Shown piece by piece: positions 10,203 to 19,477 of a DNA stretch of 64,000 bases. The DNA is from Cellulophaga sp. RHA19 (lineage in GTDB: Bacteria; Bacteroidota; Bacteroidia; Flavobacteriales; Flavobacteriaceae), in assembly GCF_002813425.1 (NCBI RefSeq), contig NZ_PHUL01000001.1:62001-126000 (forward strand), in the 5' to 3' direction. Made by a program: the position numbers and the translations under genes. Under the pieces are notes generated by a model. It ran no database searches, had not been told where the DNA came from, and saw nothing but the letters and a program-made list of their open reading frames with translations. Numbering within the stretch: the stretch's first letter is position 1; every line of letters begins with the position of its first letter.

Positions 10203-12020
10203 ATGACACCAGAAAATAAGCAAATTAGTATTAACGGTAAATTTATTAGTGGTTACAAACACATTACCATAGCTCAAAAAATTAACGATCACCATTCTTT
10301 TGAGGTTGGTATAGATTTAGAAGCCGGGGAAACCACTACCGCACACACCATAGACAAGTCTAAAGACTGGCTTGGTAAAACAATACTTATTACTACTACT
10401 GGCAAAGATTTTACAGGTATTATAACCAACGTATCTCTTAATCAAAACAACGGCAATCACGGGCAAATTATCCTATCTGGCTACTCCTCTACTATTGTTT
10501 TAGAAGATAGTGAGGTTATGCAATCTTGGTTAAACAAGTCCTTAGCAGACATTATAAAAGTGGTGACTAAAAACCCTAAATTAACTACAGAAATTGCACC
10601 AGAAAATACCGCTACACTAGACTATGAGTCGCAATACCTAGAAACCAACTTTAAGTTTATACAGCGTATTGCTAAACAACATAACGAGTGGTTGTTTTAT
10701 GATGGAGACACCTTATTTTTTGGAAAACCATCACAAACAGACCCTATTACTATAGAATACGGTAAAGATTTAACCGAAATGAATATTGGCATACAAGCAC
10801 AGGCTCGTAAAGCACAAGCTTTTTCGTTTAACTCACAAGACGTACAACAACACAACAGCCAAACTCCAGATAGTCCTACTGGTTTAAATGAATTAGGACA
10901 ACACGCCTTTAACACTAGTTTAGAGCTCTTTTCTACTGGTGGTAATGGGTACACCATTCCTAGAATTAAAAACAAGTCTGAGATAGACAACTATTTAAAA
11001 AAGAAACAACAAAGTGCGGCGGCTAACTCTAACTACATATCTGGCAAGTCTACTAAAAAAGGATTAGCTGTAGGGAGTATTATAGACATAGAAACAGCTA
11101 TACTTAGCGGTGTTGCTAGTTATGCCACTAAAAAGCACGGTAAATATATTATTACAGAAATTACACACTACGCTAAAGAAGCTAACTATTACACCAATAG
11201 TTTTGTGGCGTTACCTGTAGATATTAAAAGCCTACCTGAACCTAAAGTAACATTGCCAGTTGCGCAAACACAAATGGCAACGGTACTAAGCAACCAAGAC
11301 CCTAAAAACAAAGGAAGAGTACAAGTAAAAATGAATTGGCAATCTGGTGAAATGAAAACGGCATGGATACGTGTTATGACGCCTGATGCAGGTAGCAGCA
11401 GTAACGTAGCTACCAACAGAGGTTTTGTGTTTATACCAGAAGAAGGTGACCAGGTTTTACTTGGTTTTAGATACAACGACCCTAACAGACCTTTTGTACT
11501 AGGTAGCCTTTTTAACGGGCAAACAGGAGCCGGAGGAAAACCTACAAACACCCATAAAAGCATTATAACACGTAGTGGGCACACACTAGAGTTTAATGAC
11601 AAAGTAAACGCAGAAAGCATAACAATAACAGATAAAAAAGGCAATCATTTTATTATTGACACGGCTAATGAAACCATAACAATAAATGCCCTTAAAGACA
11701 TTAATATTAATGCAGGTGAAAACTTAAATATTACTGCAGGAAAAAATATTACTGTTAATGCTGGTGAAAATATTGATGAAAATGCAGGGAAAAATATAAC
11801 TACCGTAGCTGGTACTAATATTAGTCAGATTGCAGGGGCTGATTTCACTAAGAAAAGCACCAATATGAGTGAAGATATTGATGAAAATATGAATGTTTCC
11901 GCTAAGCTCTCCCAAGATATTGTTGGTCAATTAGATTTAGCTAGCACAGTTGAAAATCTAAATTTTAATAGCGCAAAAGAAGTTAAGAGCAATACTAAAG
12001 AACAATCTAACTTTCAATAG
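10203..12020 (+). CDS. vgrG: T6SS spike protein VgrG (TssI), copy 1
   Basis: The 605-residue protein has the VgrG architecture: an N-terminal gp27-like double barrel (about 1-350), an OB-fold gp5-like domain (about 355-445, including the region ending FNGQTGAGG), and a C-terminal triple-stranded beta-helix made of short repeats such as ITVNAGENI and ITTVAGTNI. Trimers form the spike at the tip of the Hcp tube. The first 444 residues match VgrG copy 2 except for two conservative changes I can see (I/V and S/T); the tails are unrelated. The next gene begins one base after the stop and starts with a similar beta-helix sequence, so it is probably its direct cargo. Confidence 0.95.
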   Translation: MTPENKQISINGKFISGYKHITIAQKINDHHSFEVGIDLEAGETTTAHTIDKSKDWLGKTILITTTGKDFTGIITNVSLNQNNGNHGQIILSGYSSTIVLEDSEVMQSWLNKSLADIIKVVTKNPKLTTEIAPENTATLDYESQYLETNFKFIQRIAKQHNEWLFYDGDTLFFGKPSQTDPITIEYGKDLTEMNIGIQAQARKAQAFSFNSQDVQQHNSQTPDSPTGLNELGQHAFNTSLELFSTGGNGYTIPRIKNKSEIDNYLKKKQQSAAANSNYISGKSTKKGLAVGSIIDIETAILSGVASYATKKHGKYIITEITHYAKEANYYTNSFVALPVDIKSLPEPKVTLPVAQTQMATVLSNQDPKNKGRVQVKMNWQSGEMKTAWIRVMTPDAGSSSNVATNRGFVFIPEEGDQVLLGFRYNDPNRPFVLGSLFNGQTGAGGKPTNTHKSIITRSGHTLEFNDKVNAESITITDKKGNHFIIDTANETITINALKDININAGENLNITAGKNITVNAGENIDENAGKNITTVAGTNISQIAGADFTKKSTNMSEDIDENMNVSAKLSQDIVGQLDLASTVENLNFNSAKEVKSNTKEQSNFQ

Positions 12021-12021
12021 T

Positions 12022-13980
12022 ATGGGATCTATTATAGTAAAAGCAAAAAACCTGCAAAAAGTTGTAGAAGAAAACTACATAACCAAAGTTGGCAATAAAC
12101 TAACTAAAACAGCAGAAGAGGTTAGCATATACACTACAGAAGGTAGTATAAATATGTATTCTAATACTTCTATTGATATAAAAGGGGAAGAAGGGACAAC
12201 TTTAGGGGAGTATGTAGGACCTCCTGAAAGCAGTTTAACTCAACATCCCGATATTGAAAAAGTTGAATTTATAGATGTAAAAAATAATACTGTATTAAAT
12301 CAATCTGCTATAAATGGAATTGAAGGCGGAGATGCAACTCAATTTTTATATGGTAATAAACTTAAAATAAGAATAACATTTACAGAAGAACCTGAAAAAG
12401 GCGTAAAAGAAAAAATTCAAATAAAATTAAAGGGGAAATCAAAAAACACCGCACAGAAATTTACAAACATCGATAAATTAAAATGGTCAACTAATGTTGA
12501 AAACAAAATAATAGAAACAAACCCATTTACATTAGCTTTAGATTGGTATAATGAAGATTTTGAGTATTATGATTCTCATAAAACCAAAATAAAATCAGAC
12601 GACTTAAATTCATTCTTCTTAGAAATAGCATATAATGCAAGAATTGCTTTTCTTCCAAAAAAAATAAATCATTTAAAACCGATAGCTTACCGTAGGAATT
12701 ATGAGGAATATTTAGGATTATACAAGTATGAAGATTTAACTGCACCTCACTCAAAAACAAAAGATTTAGTAGATAATTACGAAAACAAGTATATTTCTAA
12801 AAACTCTGAAATTCTAACTTTAGTAAAAACATTTTCAGAATTTATAAACCAAGAGGATTTAAAAATTGAAGGCGAGAAAGGAATAAAAAAGCGAGTAGAA
12901 ACAGATGCAAAAAAATTATGGGAATTAGCCGTTAAACAAGTACAGAGAGACGAATTGGATGACAGATCCTTATACTGGGCTAGAAACAAAATGCAAGTTC
13001 ATTTAAAACGACACCCTTTGTTTGAAAAGGATATAGATTTTGAAGAAAGTCTTATTAATTCTGGTTCAATATTAGATAATATTATTATTTCATTTGAAGA
13101 ATTAAGTAGAAATTATACAGGTGTAAGTTTTTCAGGTAAATCAGGGAAAAAACTATTGATAACAGGATTTGACACATTTGTTTTAGACCCAACACAAGGA
13201 GGTAATCCATTACAAAGTAATCCAAGTGGTATAAATGCCTTAGCACTACACGGCAAAACTATTGGAGATTATTATATACAGACGTTTATTGCTCCCGTTA
13301 GGTATAAAGATTTTGACGAATTTAAGGATGGAAAAGGCATTATAGAAAAATTTGTTACACCTTTTGTAACAAAGGTAGATATGATACTTACAGCCAGTCA
13401 GGGAGGTGTTTTTCGGTTTGATATAGATAGATTTCCTGCAAAGAACAGAGGTGGTTTTGCAGACAATATGCATTGGGGAAAAGGAAGTGATGACAACAAA
13501 ACTTACCTTAAACAACTTACTATTGGTGGTAAAGAATTTTATGAAACTACATTGCCTTACAAAAAAATAGTGCCTAATGTTAACAAACGCTCTGATACGT
13601 TTTGGGTTTACTTTAACCAAACGTTTGAAGCAGCTGGAAAAGTATATAGAAATGCTAATATTGAAGGGACACGATTAATAGAGGATATTAGCGATGGTGC
13701 ACCAGAAAATAATTGCATAATTAATGATTTGAAAGAATTACAGTCTTTACAATCAATTAAAGGGTCTGGAAGTAATTACTTGTCTAATGAAATCTATTAT
13801 CGAGTTTCAAAGTTGAGGGCAGAGTTAAGACCAACTTTACCAACAGGACATTTGCACGTTCCGTTGACGCAGTACGGAAGAAGTTTTCCTGATTCAAGAG
13901 GAAACATAGTAACCATAGATATTAACCCTAAGATGGGAGAATTAATAGAGAAAATCAGAGAAATAATCACAAAAATATAA
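12022..13980 (+). CDS. VgrG-linked putative effector with pyroglutamyl-peptidase-I-like C-terminal domain
   Basis: The 652-residue protein starts one base after vgrG1. Residues 1-60 look like a VgrG-type beta-helix extension (repeated short polar strands), which would dock it on the spike. The middle (about 75-370) is unrecognised. The last 280 residues follow the order of peptidase family C15: LLITGFDTF near 378, a segment DIDRFPAKNRGGF near 467, then YLSNEIYY near 586 and HLHVP near 610. In known members the catalytic residues are Glu, Cys and His; the aligned positions here are Asp469, Ser588 and His612. The alignment is by eye. If the fold is right, it may be a serine hydrolase variant or a non-catalytic binder. 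The next gene encodes a secreted protein, the likely immunity partner. Confidence 0.65.
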   Translation: MGSIIVKAKNLQKVVEENYITKVGNKLTKTAEEVSIYTTEGSINMYSNTSIDIKGEEGTTLGEYVGPPESSLTQHPDIEKVEFIDVKNNTVLNQSAINGIEGGDATQFLYGNKLKIRITFTEEPEKGVKEKIQIKLKGKSKNTAQKFTNIDKLKWSTNVENKIIETNPFTLALDWYNEDFEYYDSHKTKIKSDDLNSFFLEIAYNARIAFLPKKINHLKPIAYRRNYEEYLGLYKYEDLTAPHSKTKDLVDNYENKYISKNSEILTLVKTFSEFINQEDLKIEGEKGIKKRVETDAKKLWELAVKQVQRDELDDRSLYWARNKMQVHLKRHPLFEKDIDFEESLINSGSILDNIIISFEELSRNYTGVSFSGKSGKKLLITGFDTFVLDPTQGGNPLQSNPSGINALALHGKTIGDYYIQTFIAPVRYKDFDEFKDGKGIIEKFVTPFVTKVDMILTASQGGVFRFDIDRFPAKNRGGFADNMHWGKGSDDNKTYLKQLTIGGKEFYETTLPYKKIVPNVNKRSDTFWVYFNQTFEAAGKVYRNANIEGTRLIEDISDGAPENNCIINDLKELQSLQSIKGSGSNYLSNEIYYRVSKLRAELRPTLPTGHLHVPLTQYGRSFPDSRGNIVTIDINPKMGELIEKIREIITKI

Positions 13981-13982
13981 TT

Positions 13983-14435
13983 ATGAAATCCGTTTTATTT
14001 ATAAGTGTAGTGTTATTTAATTTTAAATTGGTGCTATCCCAACCTATTAGTACTCCAAGTATTGAAATTAAGAAGATTATGTCCAAAAATAAGTCTTTAT
14101 GTTTTACAACTGTAAATGGAATAGATTATACACTATCAATTAAAAAAAAATGTAAACAGTGTGAGAAATCGTATAATTATAATAATGCTTTAATATCTGT
14201 TAATCGTGTTTCTAAATTTATTTATAAAAAAGACACTATGCGATTAAAATTATTATTTGATTCGCATAGCATATTTCGATTTCAAATAGATAAATTACTT
14301 TTCCAAAAAGGAGACATTGTTGTTGATTTAAAGAAATGTAAGGAAGTATTAGATTCCAATTACTTTCCCACTTTTACAATAAGGAAGCTTCCCAATGATT
14401 GTATGAAATATATTAAAGAAAATGAAGAGCCATAA
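13983..14435 (+). CDS. Small secreted protein, candidate immunity protein for the peptidase-like effector
   Basis: The 150-residue protein has a typical cleavable signal peptide (about residues 1-19, ending VLSQ) and no lipobox, so it should be exported to the periplasm. I do not recognise the mature part; it has five cysteines, two of them in a CKQCEK motif, which could form disulfides. It lies two bases behind the effector gene in the same frame of transcription, the standard place for an immunity gene. Periplasmic export would fit a toxin acting on envelope or periplasmic targets. The immunity role is inferred from position only. Confidence 0.5.
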   Translation: MKSVLFISVVLFNFKLVLSQPISTPSIEIKKIMSKNKSLCFTTVNGIDYTLSIKKKCKQCEKSYNYNNALISVNRVSKFIYKKDTMRLKLLFDSHSIFRFQIDKLLFQKGDIVVDLKKCKEVLDSNYFPTFTIRKLPNDCMKYIKENEEP

Positions 14436-14480
14436 TTATGAAATAACATTTGTTAATGATATGCCGATAGACCAACGCCA

Positions 14481-14897
14481 TATGCCTTGTTGACTAATCA
14501 AGATTTGAGTAAAAACATGTTTAAACGCAGTGCAAACTAAAAAACAATACTCCCAGACACAAATAAAGCATCAGATATCTTTTGGGTATATTTTAATCAA
14601 ACCTATAATGAGTATAGTGGAGGAGATAATAATAGCGATAGGCAGGGAACAGTTTTAAGAGCAAAATTAGAAGACGTACAGGCTTTAGCATCTGGTAGAG
14701 GTTCTGGAGGAGGCTATTTGTCTAATGAAATCTATTATCGAGTTGCAAAGTTAAGGGCAGAGTTAAGACCAACTTTACTAACAGGACATTTACACGTTCC
14801 TTTAATTCAGAGCAGGTCTTTTTTCGATTATTATCAAAGTGTTGACGAAAATGAAAAAACAAAAGTTAAAAAATATTTTATTTTAAAATGGCAATAA
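14481..14897 (+). pseudogene. Decayed remnant of a second peptidase-like effector C-terminus
   Basis: One reading frame (codon starts divisible by three) encodes a shortened relative of the C-terminus of the effector at 12022. It contains SDIFWVYFNQ, YLSNEIYYR and HLHVPL, ending at a stop at 14895-14897. There is no start, and an in-frame TAA lies at 14538-14540. The tail after HLHVPL differs from the intact gene, so this is a different allele rather than a simple copy. The Ser that replaces the family's Cys is present here too. Up to 15014 a further short frame (ending MNKQ-less KNMNK) may be leftover coding sequence of a lost partner gene; I cannot identify it. Confidence 0.75.
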
Positions 14898-15014
14898 AAA
14901 GGGTTTTATACAGAAAAGTACTATCAACATGTTTTAGCTGTAAAAAATATTAAAGAGGAAAGATTATTAATGAAGCACCAAAAAAATATGAATAAGTAAT
15001 AGAATATTTTATAT

Positions 15015-15983
15015 ATGTTAAAAACAGAAAATAACATTCTGGATAACCAATTATATACAGACCAAAGGATAAGGATAAAAAAGGAACCTTTTACCCTTTT
15101 GTCTGGACATTTATATACACGTACTTATGGTGTAACTATACATATTACAGATGCACAAAAAGAAAAAACATCTAGAGTTCAATTTGAGACTGAAATAACA
15201 TTACGTAGGTATCCAGAAGAAGAATGTTTTGAATATACCATAAAAAGAGATAAAATATTTATTAATAAAAGAGCTCCAAAAAAAATAGTAGAAATATTAT
15301 CTATTAAAACACAAGCTGTTTTATACCCTTTACAACTAAAAACAACGTTTAGTAATGAGCTGTTAGACATTATAAATTACGAAGAAATAATAACGCGTTG
15401 GAAAAAAGTAAAACAGCAGTTACAAAAAGAATACACAGGAAAAGCATTTACACAATACATAGCCAAATTTGAAACTAATTTATTGCAAAAACACTATTTA
15501 CTAAGCTCATTTAAGCAAGAGGTTTTTTACACATTATTATTTCATAATGTGTATAAAGGCTACAATACCTCTTTAGAAAAAAAAGTAGAAATGCAGTTTC
15601 CTATACTTAGCTTTAAAAACCCTTTAATTTTTAAAGCAACGCAAAAAATAAACAAATACAAAACCTATTACAATACAGCACACATAACCCTAGATTCTAA
15701 AATAAAAAATAACACATCAGAAGCTATATTAAAGGTAGAATATGACTTAGACAGCTCGTCATTTTTATTACAAAATACAATTGCAGAATGTAGCATAAAA
15801 CACCAAGATACAATTGTAAAAAAAATAAAAGCTACAGTATACCACTTAAGAGAAAAGCCAACCGTAAGGCAATCTTTTAATGACATGGAAGACGATTTAA
15901 AACGCAGAAAAAAAGCTCAAAAGAAAGAAGAAAACAAAAGTTTAACCACTAAACAACGCTTTTACAAGTGGTTAAATAGTTAA
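15015..15983 (+). CDS. Unrecognised T6SS-island protein, possible adaptor for the DUF4280 spike
   Basis: I do not recognise this 322-residue protein. It has no signal peptide or membrane segment, is rich in lysine and glutamate, and ends in a strongly basic, charged tail (DDLKRRKKAQKKEENK near residue 295). The first 60 residues look like beta strands. It lies 10 bases before a PAAR-like DUF4280 gene and a 981-residue candidate effector, and the arrangement suggests a cytosolic adaptor or chaperone that loads that cargo on the spike. This is inference from position. Confidence 0.4.
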   Translation: MLKTENNILDNQLYTDQRIRIKKEPFTLLSGHLYTRTYGVTIHITDAQKEKTSRVQFETEITLRRYPEEECFEYTIKRDKIFINKRAPKKIVEILSIKTQAVLYPLQLKTTFSNELLDIINYEEIITRWKKVKQQLQKEYTGKAFTQYIAKFETNLLQKHYLLSSFKQEVFYTLLFHNVYKGYNTSLEKKVEMQFPILSFKNPLIFKATQKINKYKTYYNTAHITLDSKIKNNTSEAILKVEYDLDSSSFLLQNTIAECSIKHQDTIVKKIKATVYHLREKPTVRQSFNDMEDDLKRRKKAQKKEENKSLTTKQRFYKWLNS

Positions 15984-15993
15984 AATAAGCAAT

Positions 15994-16515
15994 ATGGGAT
16001 TAACAGGAAAACTAGTGTGCCAAGGAGCAGAATGCAAATGTATGCATGGCAATATGCCAGACAAACTAATTGTAGAAACACAAAGTAAACGCTATATTAA
16101 CGACCCAGAAAATAGTAATAAATTAATGGCAACCAACAAAGAGATTGGGCAACCTTTTGAAGCTAAAACCTTTGGACAGTGCAAATTGCAACCAACACCA
16201 AGTGGCTACAAACCCTGCCAGCCTAATATTACAGAATGGACAGACTTTTATGACAAGGTAAAACTAGAAGACAATGGTGGTTATCCTTTACTAGAAGGCA
16301 GCAAAGCTACCTGTGCAATATCTGGTGCTCCTTGTGTTAATATTACTTTTCACGGACAAACTGGTGAACCATCAGAATCTAGTTTTGAAGAAGCAGAAGA
16401 AGATGCACTATGCCAAGTAAATCCTGTAGTTAACCCTACAGAAATAAACAAAAAAAATATTTACCAAGGTATTAGCGCAGGTGAATATGACGATAATATT
16501 TATGGTTATTTTTAA
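15994..16515 (+). CDS. PAAR-like protein (DUF4280 family)
   Basis: The 173-residue protein begins MGLTGKLVCQGAECKCMHG and has several cysteines, GSKATCAISGAPCVNITFHGQ in its second half, and internal pseudo-symmetry, all typical of DUF4280. Members of this family replace the PAAR tip in many Bacteroidota T6SS loci; PAAR proteins sharpen the VgrG spike through a metal-bound cone. The conserved cysteines would be the metal ligands. It is followed after 14 bases by the large candidate effector, so it probably forms the tip that carries it. Confidence 0.75.
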   Translation: MGLTGKLVCQGAECKCMHGNMPDKLIVETQSKRYINDPENSNKLMATNKEIGQPFEAKTFGQCKLQPTPSGYKPCQPNITEWTDFYDKVKLEDNGGYPLLEGSKATCAISGAPCVNITFHGQTGEPSESSFEEAEEDALCQVNPVVNPTEINKKNIYQGISAGEYDDNIYGYF

Positions 16516-16529
16516 CAAATTAGAAAAGG

Positions 16530-19475
16530 ATGACAAAATTAACATTACGAAAAATATTTGCTAAAAGAGATCCTGATAAAATAATTGATGACTTTCAATA
16601 TTTTGAAATACCTTTAGGTGAAGAAGGCATAGTACTATATGTAAATAACCAATCTTATCTTACTGAGATTCTACGCAAGTTTGCACATGCCCCTGGAGTT
16701 CTTCAGGCTAATAAAAAAGACATTCCACATCCTGTAGATGGTACTAATGCCATTGAAAATGTAAAATGGAGCTACATAGATTATGAATATATAGAAAACA
16801 TTAAAAAGAATCCTAAGGGGATGTTTAATGACCAATGGGGTCCTTGGAAAAATGAAGGCGGAAGTTATACGGTAGCGGAATACGGTATTTTAAAACAATA
16901 CACAAAGGCTAAAAAGGTAAAAGTTGCTTTTAATAATGAAGCTCATTTAGGAAAAATATATTGGATTGAGGCCTACAATTATTATCCCGAATTCACTAAT
17001 CCAAATCTAGGCGCTTTTGCTGCAATTATAGGAGATTCACAAGTACTAAATACTACTTTTTCTGAAAATAAAAATGACCCTTTTGAACAAGGTACATATA
17101 GGTATGGAGATACCGTATCTTTAACTATAAAAACACACTTATTACCAAATGTAAACACTAGCTATCATGATTTTGCCATTTTTGAAATAGATATTTATGA
17201 ATATGATTCAGATATAAAAGTTAATAAAACTCCTATTAGATATGTGCAAGAAAATACAGATAATCAAACAGCATATAATACAAATAATACAATTGAAATA
17301 AAAATTGAGAAAAAATGGAGAGATAAAGCAAAGCATGATAAAAATCAACTTATAAAATACTTCTATGCAAAGGTAAAAGTATTACATTATAAGAATAAGG
17401 ATGGGAAATTAGGTAATAAAGCAGACCCTATTAATGATGGAATTTTTTCTTCTCACTCAGCAGGTTCCAAAGTACCTGTTGTTGCTCCAAATGGAGAACA
17501 AGTTGTAGTGAAAATTGAAAAAGAAGATTGGGATAAAAAAAGTTTTTTTCAAATAAGTGTATCACATTTAGAAGTAGAAAATGCCGCAAATACATATACT
17601 GAAACTCTGGTTACAGAGTATAGCACCAAAGTTACAAAAGAAGAACTTAAAGGAATGCCTTTTTTTAGCGTCTATTACAATACAACTTCTGAATTACTTG
17701 ACCTTCGCAAGTTAGAAGTAGAAAAAATGATAGCAGAGGTTGTAAAAAATGAATATACCATTAAAAATGACGAACCCTGTAAATTCTCGGCTATACAAGT
17801 AAAAGTAGAAGGAAGAGAGTTTATTGAAATTTTTAATGAAAATACCATTACTACTAAAAATTCTGATAACTCCATTAACCTATTTGAAATTGTAGCCGGA
17901 GATAAAAAGAAGAAAAAAATCACTATTATCCTAGATTGTTTAGAAGCACAACATTACCAAAGTGAAAGCAAAACCAAACCTAGATGTGATGGTGTTGGCC
18001 TTGCTGAAGGACAAAAACATAATAAGGAAAATGTTTTTGATACTCAAAATTTTCCAGTACAATGGATAAGCGAAGAGGACTACACAATTAAAGACAATTC
18101 TATTGATGTAAATTTAGGTTATGAATACAACAAAGATTATGCAGACCGCATACTTAACTACTTAGCCTTTGAGCAAGACTATTTAAAAGATGGTGTTTTT
18201 GATAAAAATTTAAAAAACATATGGGTTGTAGACTACCTATTAAAAATTATAAATAAAGAAACATTATACCAAAGTTATGCTATACCTGTAAGTACTTGTA
18301 GGTACAGTAACCAAGTAGTAAAATTAAATGTGTACCCAGATATGAAATGGGTGATAAACTTTACCTATAACATAAAAGAACCCTTATACTACAACGAAAC
18401 ACCAACTTTATTAGCCCACAATGCTCGTAGTAGTAATGAATTTGATGACTTTTCTGGAAACATAAAACGACAACAAGAAAAAGCCACAAAAAAACATATA
18501 GCCTCTGCTTACCAAAACCAAAAAGGTAAATTGGGCATATATGTACACTGTGAGGTTAACGGAAAAGATACTATAAAATTAGGAGGACAATTTTGGGAAA
18601 AATACCGAAAAATGCTATCGCCTATTACAAGTATTATCGAATTTTTGGATGGAACGTTAGGGGTATCTGAAGCCAAATCTATTAATGATACCAAATTAAA
18701 AACAGATTTAAACTTCAAAAAACGTAGTATTGCAAAACAATCAAAATTACCTGTTAGCTTTGAGCTAATGGCACCCAGTATAGGTTTTGGAGTAGGTATA
18801 GGCTATGGCGAAAGTGATAGTGCTATAGTAGATTGGGAGTTAGAAGGGCGTATTATAGCAGACCCAGTTATAGGCGCTAAAGTAAGGTTAGATCTGTTGG
18901 CATTGGGTAGTAAGTTAAAACCTTGGGGGATTATTTTAGATGTTTTGGATCTCACAGTGTGGGCAGCAGAAGCCTTTTCTAGAGGGAATTTAGTGGTAGA
19001 TTATAGAATAGATATTGTTTTTGAGTCACAAATAAAGCTGGTAGGCAAAAAAACAGGGACAGATCCTAAAACGGGTGAACCACAATATGAGAAACACGCT
19101 AATCTAAGGTATAACTTTACTAACGGTTATCTAGATCCTAATTTCTCGTTGCAAGGAAGAATTGAAGGAAGTATTGATATGAGTTTTTCAATAACAGTGA
19201 AATCAAAAAAAGGAATTAGAGCGTTACCTGATAAAGATAAACAAAAAAGGATTGCAGAACTAAGTGCTGGGGCAAAAGCATCATCTTATGTAGAACTTAC
19301 AGTCCCAACTGAGTTAAATAGTAAAGGTAATTTAGATGTAGATTTTTTTTACTCAGGAGTTAAATTAGAAGTTTGGTTTAAAGCAAGTATAAATTTGGAA
19401 GATACTGATGATGAACCAAATAAATTAATCCCTTTAATACCTCATTATGATTTCAAAAAAGAAATAAAATTTTAA
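16530..19475 (+). CDS. Large candidate T6SS effector (981 residues) of unknown activity
   Basis: I cannot assign a family to the whole protein. Much of residues 100-520 reads as beta-sandwich (Ig-like) repeats with alternating hydrophobic strands. Residues about 740-830 are glycine-rich and hydrophobic (around APSIGFGVGIGYG and VIGAKVRLDLLALG), the best candidate for a membrane-inserting or barrel segment; the last 100 residues are again beta-rich. There is no signal peptide, as expected for T6SS cargo. It follows the PAAR-like gene by 14 bases and precedes the lipoprotein array by 2 bases. An effector-immunity relation with lipoproteins implies action in the periplasm or at a membrane. Function is inferred from context. 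Confidence 0.5.
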   Translation: MTKLTLRKIFAKRDPDKIIDDFQYFEIPLGEEGIVLYVNNQSYLTEILRKFAHAPGVLQANKKDIPHPVDGTNAIENVKWSYIDYEYIENIKKNPKGMFNDQWGPWKNEGGSYTVAEYGILKQYTKAKKVKVAFNNEAHLGKIYWIEAYNYYPEFTNPNLGAFAAIIGDSQVLNTTFSENKNDPFEQGTYRYGDTVSLTIKTHLLPNVNTSYHDFAIFEIDIYEYDSDIKVNKTPIRYVQENTDNQTAYNTNNTIEIKIEKKWRDKAKHDKNQLIKYFYAKVKVLHYKNKDGKLGNKADPINDGIFSSHSAGSKVPVVAPNGEQVVVKIEKEDWDKKSFFQISVSHLEVENAANTYTETLVTEYSTKVTKEELKGMPFFSVYYNTTSELLDLRKLEVEKMIAEVVKNEYTIKNDEPCKFSAIQVKVEGREFIEIFNENTITTKNSDNSINLFEIVAGDKKKKKITIILDCLEAQHYQSESKTKPRCDGVGLAEGQKHNKENVFDTQNFPVQWISEEDYTIKDNSIDVNLGYEYNKDYADRILNYLAFEQDYLKDGVFDKNLKNIWVVDYLLKIINKETLYQSYAIPVSTCRYSNQVVKLNVYPDMKWVINFTYNIKEPLYYNETPTLLAHNARSSNEFDDFSGNIKRQQEKATKKHIASAYQNQKGKLGIYVHCEVNGKDTIKLGGQFWEKYRKMLSPITSIIEFLDGTLGVSEAKSINDTKLKTDLNFKKRSIAKQSKLPVSFELMAPSIGFGVGIGYGESDSAIVDWELEGRIIADPVIGAKVRLDLLALGSKLKPWGIILDVLDLTVWAAEAFSRGNLVVDYRIDIVFESQIKLVGKKTGTDPKTGEPQYEKHANLRYNFTNGYLDPNFSLQGRIEGSIDMSFSITVKSKKGIRALPDKDKQKRIAELSAGAKASSYVELTVPTELNSKGNLDVDFFYSGVKLEVWFKASINLEDTDDEPNKLIPLIPHYDFKKEIKF

Positions 19476-19477
19476 AG

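Larger units (their letters stand above)
9326..11536 (+). repeat. 2.2-kb direct repeat, copy 1 (hcp leader, hcp, 5' part of vgrG)
   Basis: The same sequence recurs at 41321-43530 in the same orientation, offset by 31,994-31,995 bases (one T-run differs by one base). It covers the hcp leader, the whole of hcp, the intergenic region and 444 codons of vgrG, with only scattered substitutions. It ends sharply at the codons for TGAGG. Confidence 0.95.
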
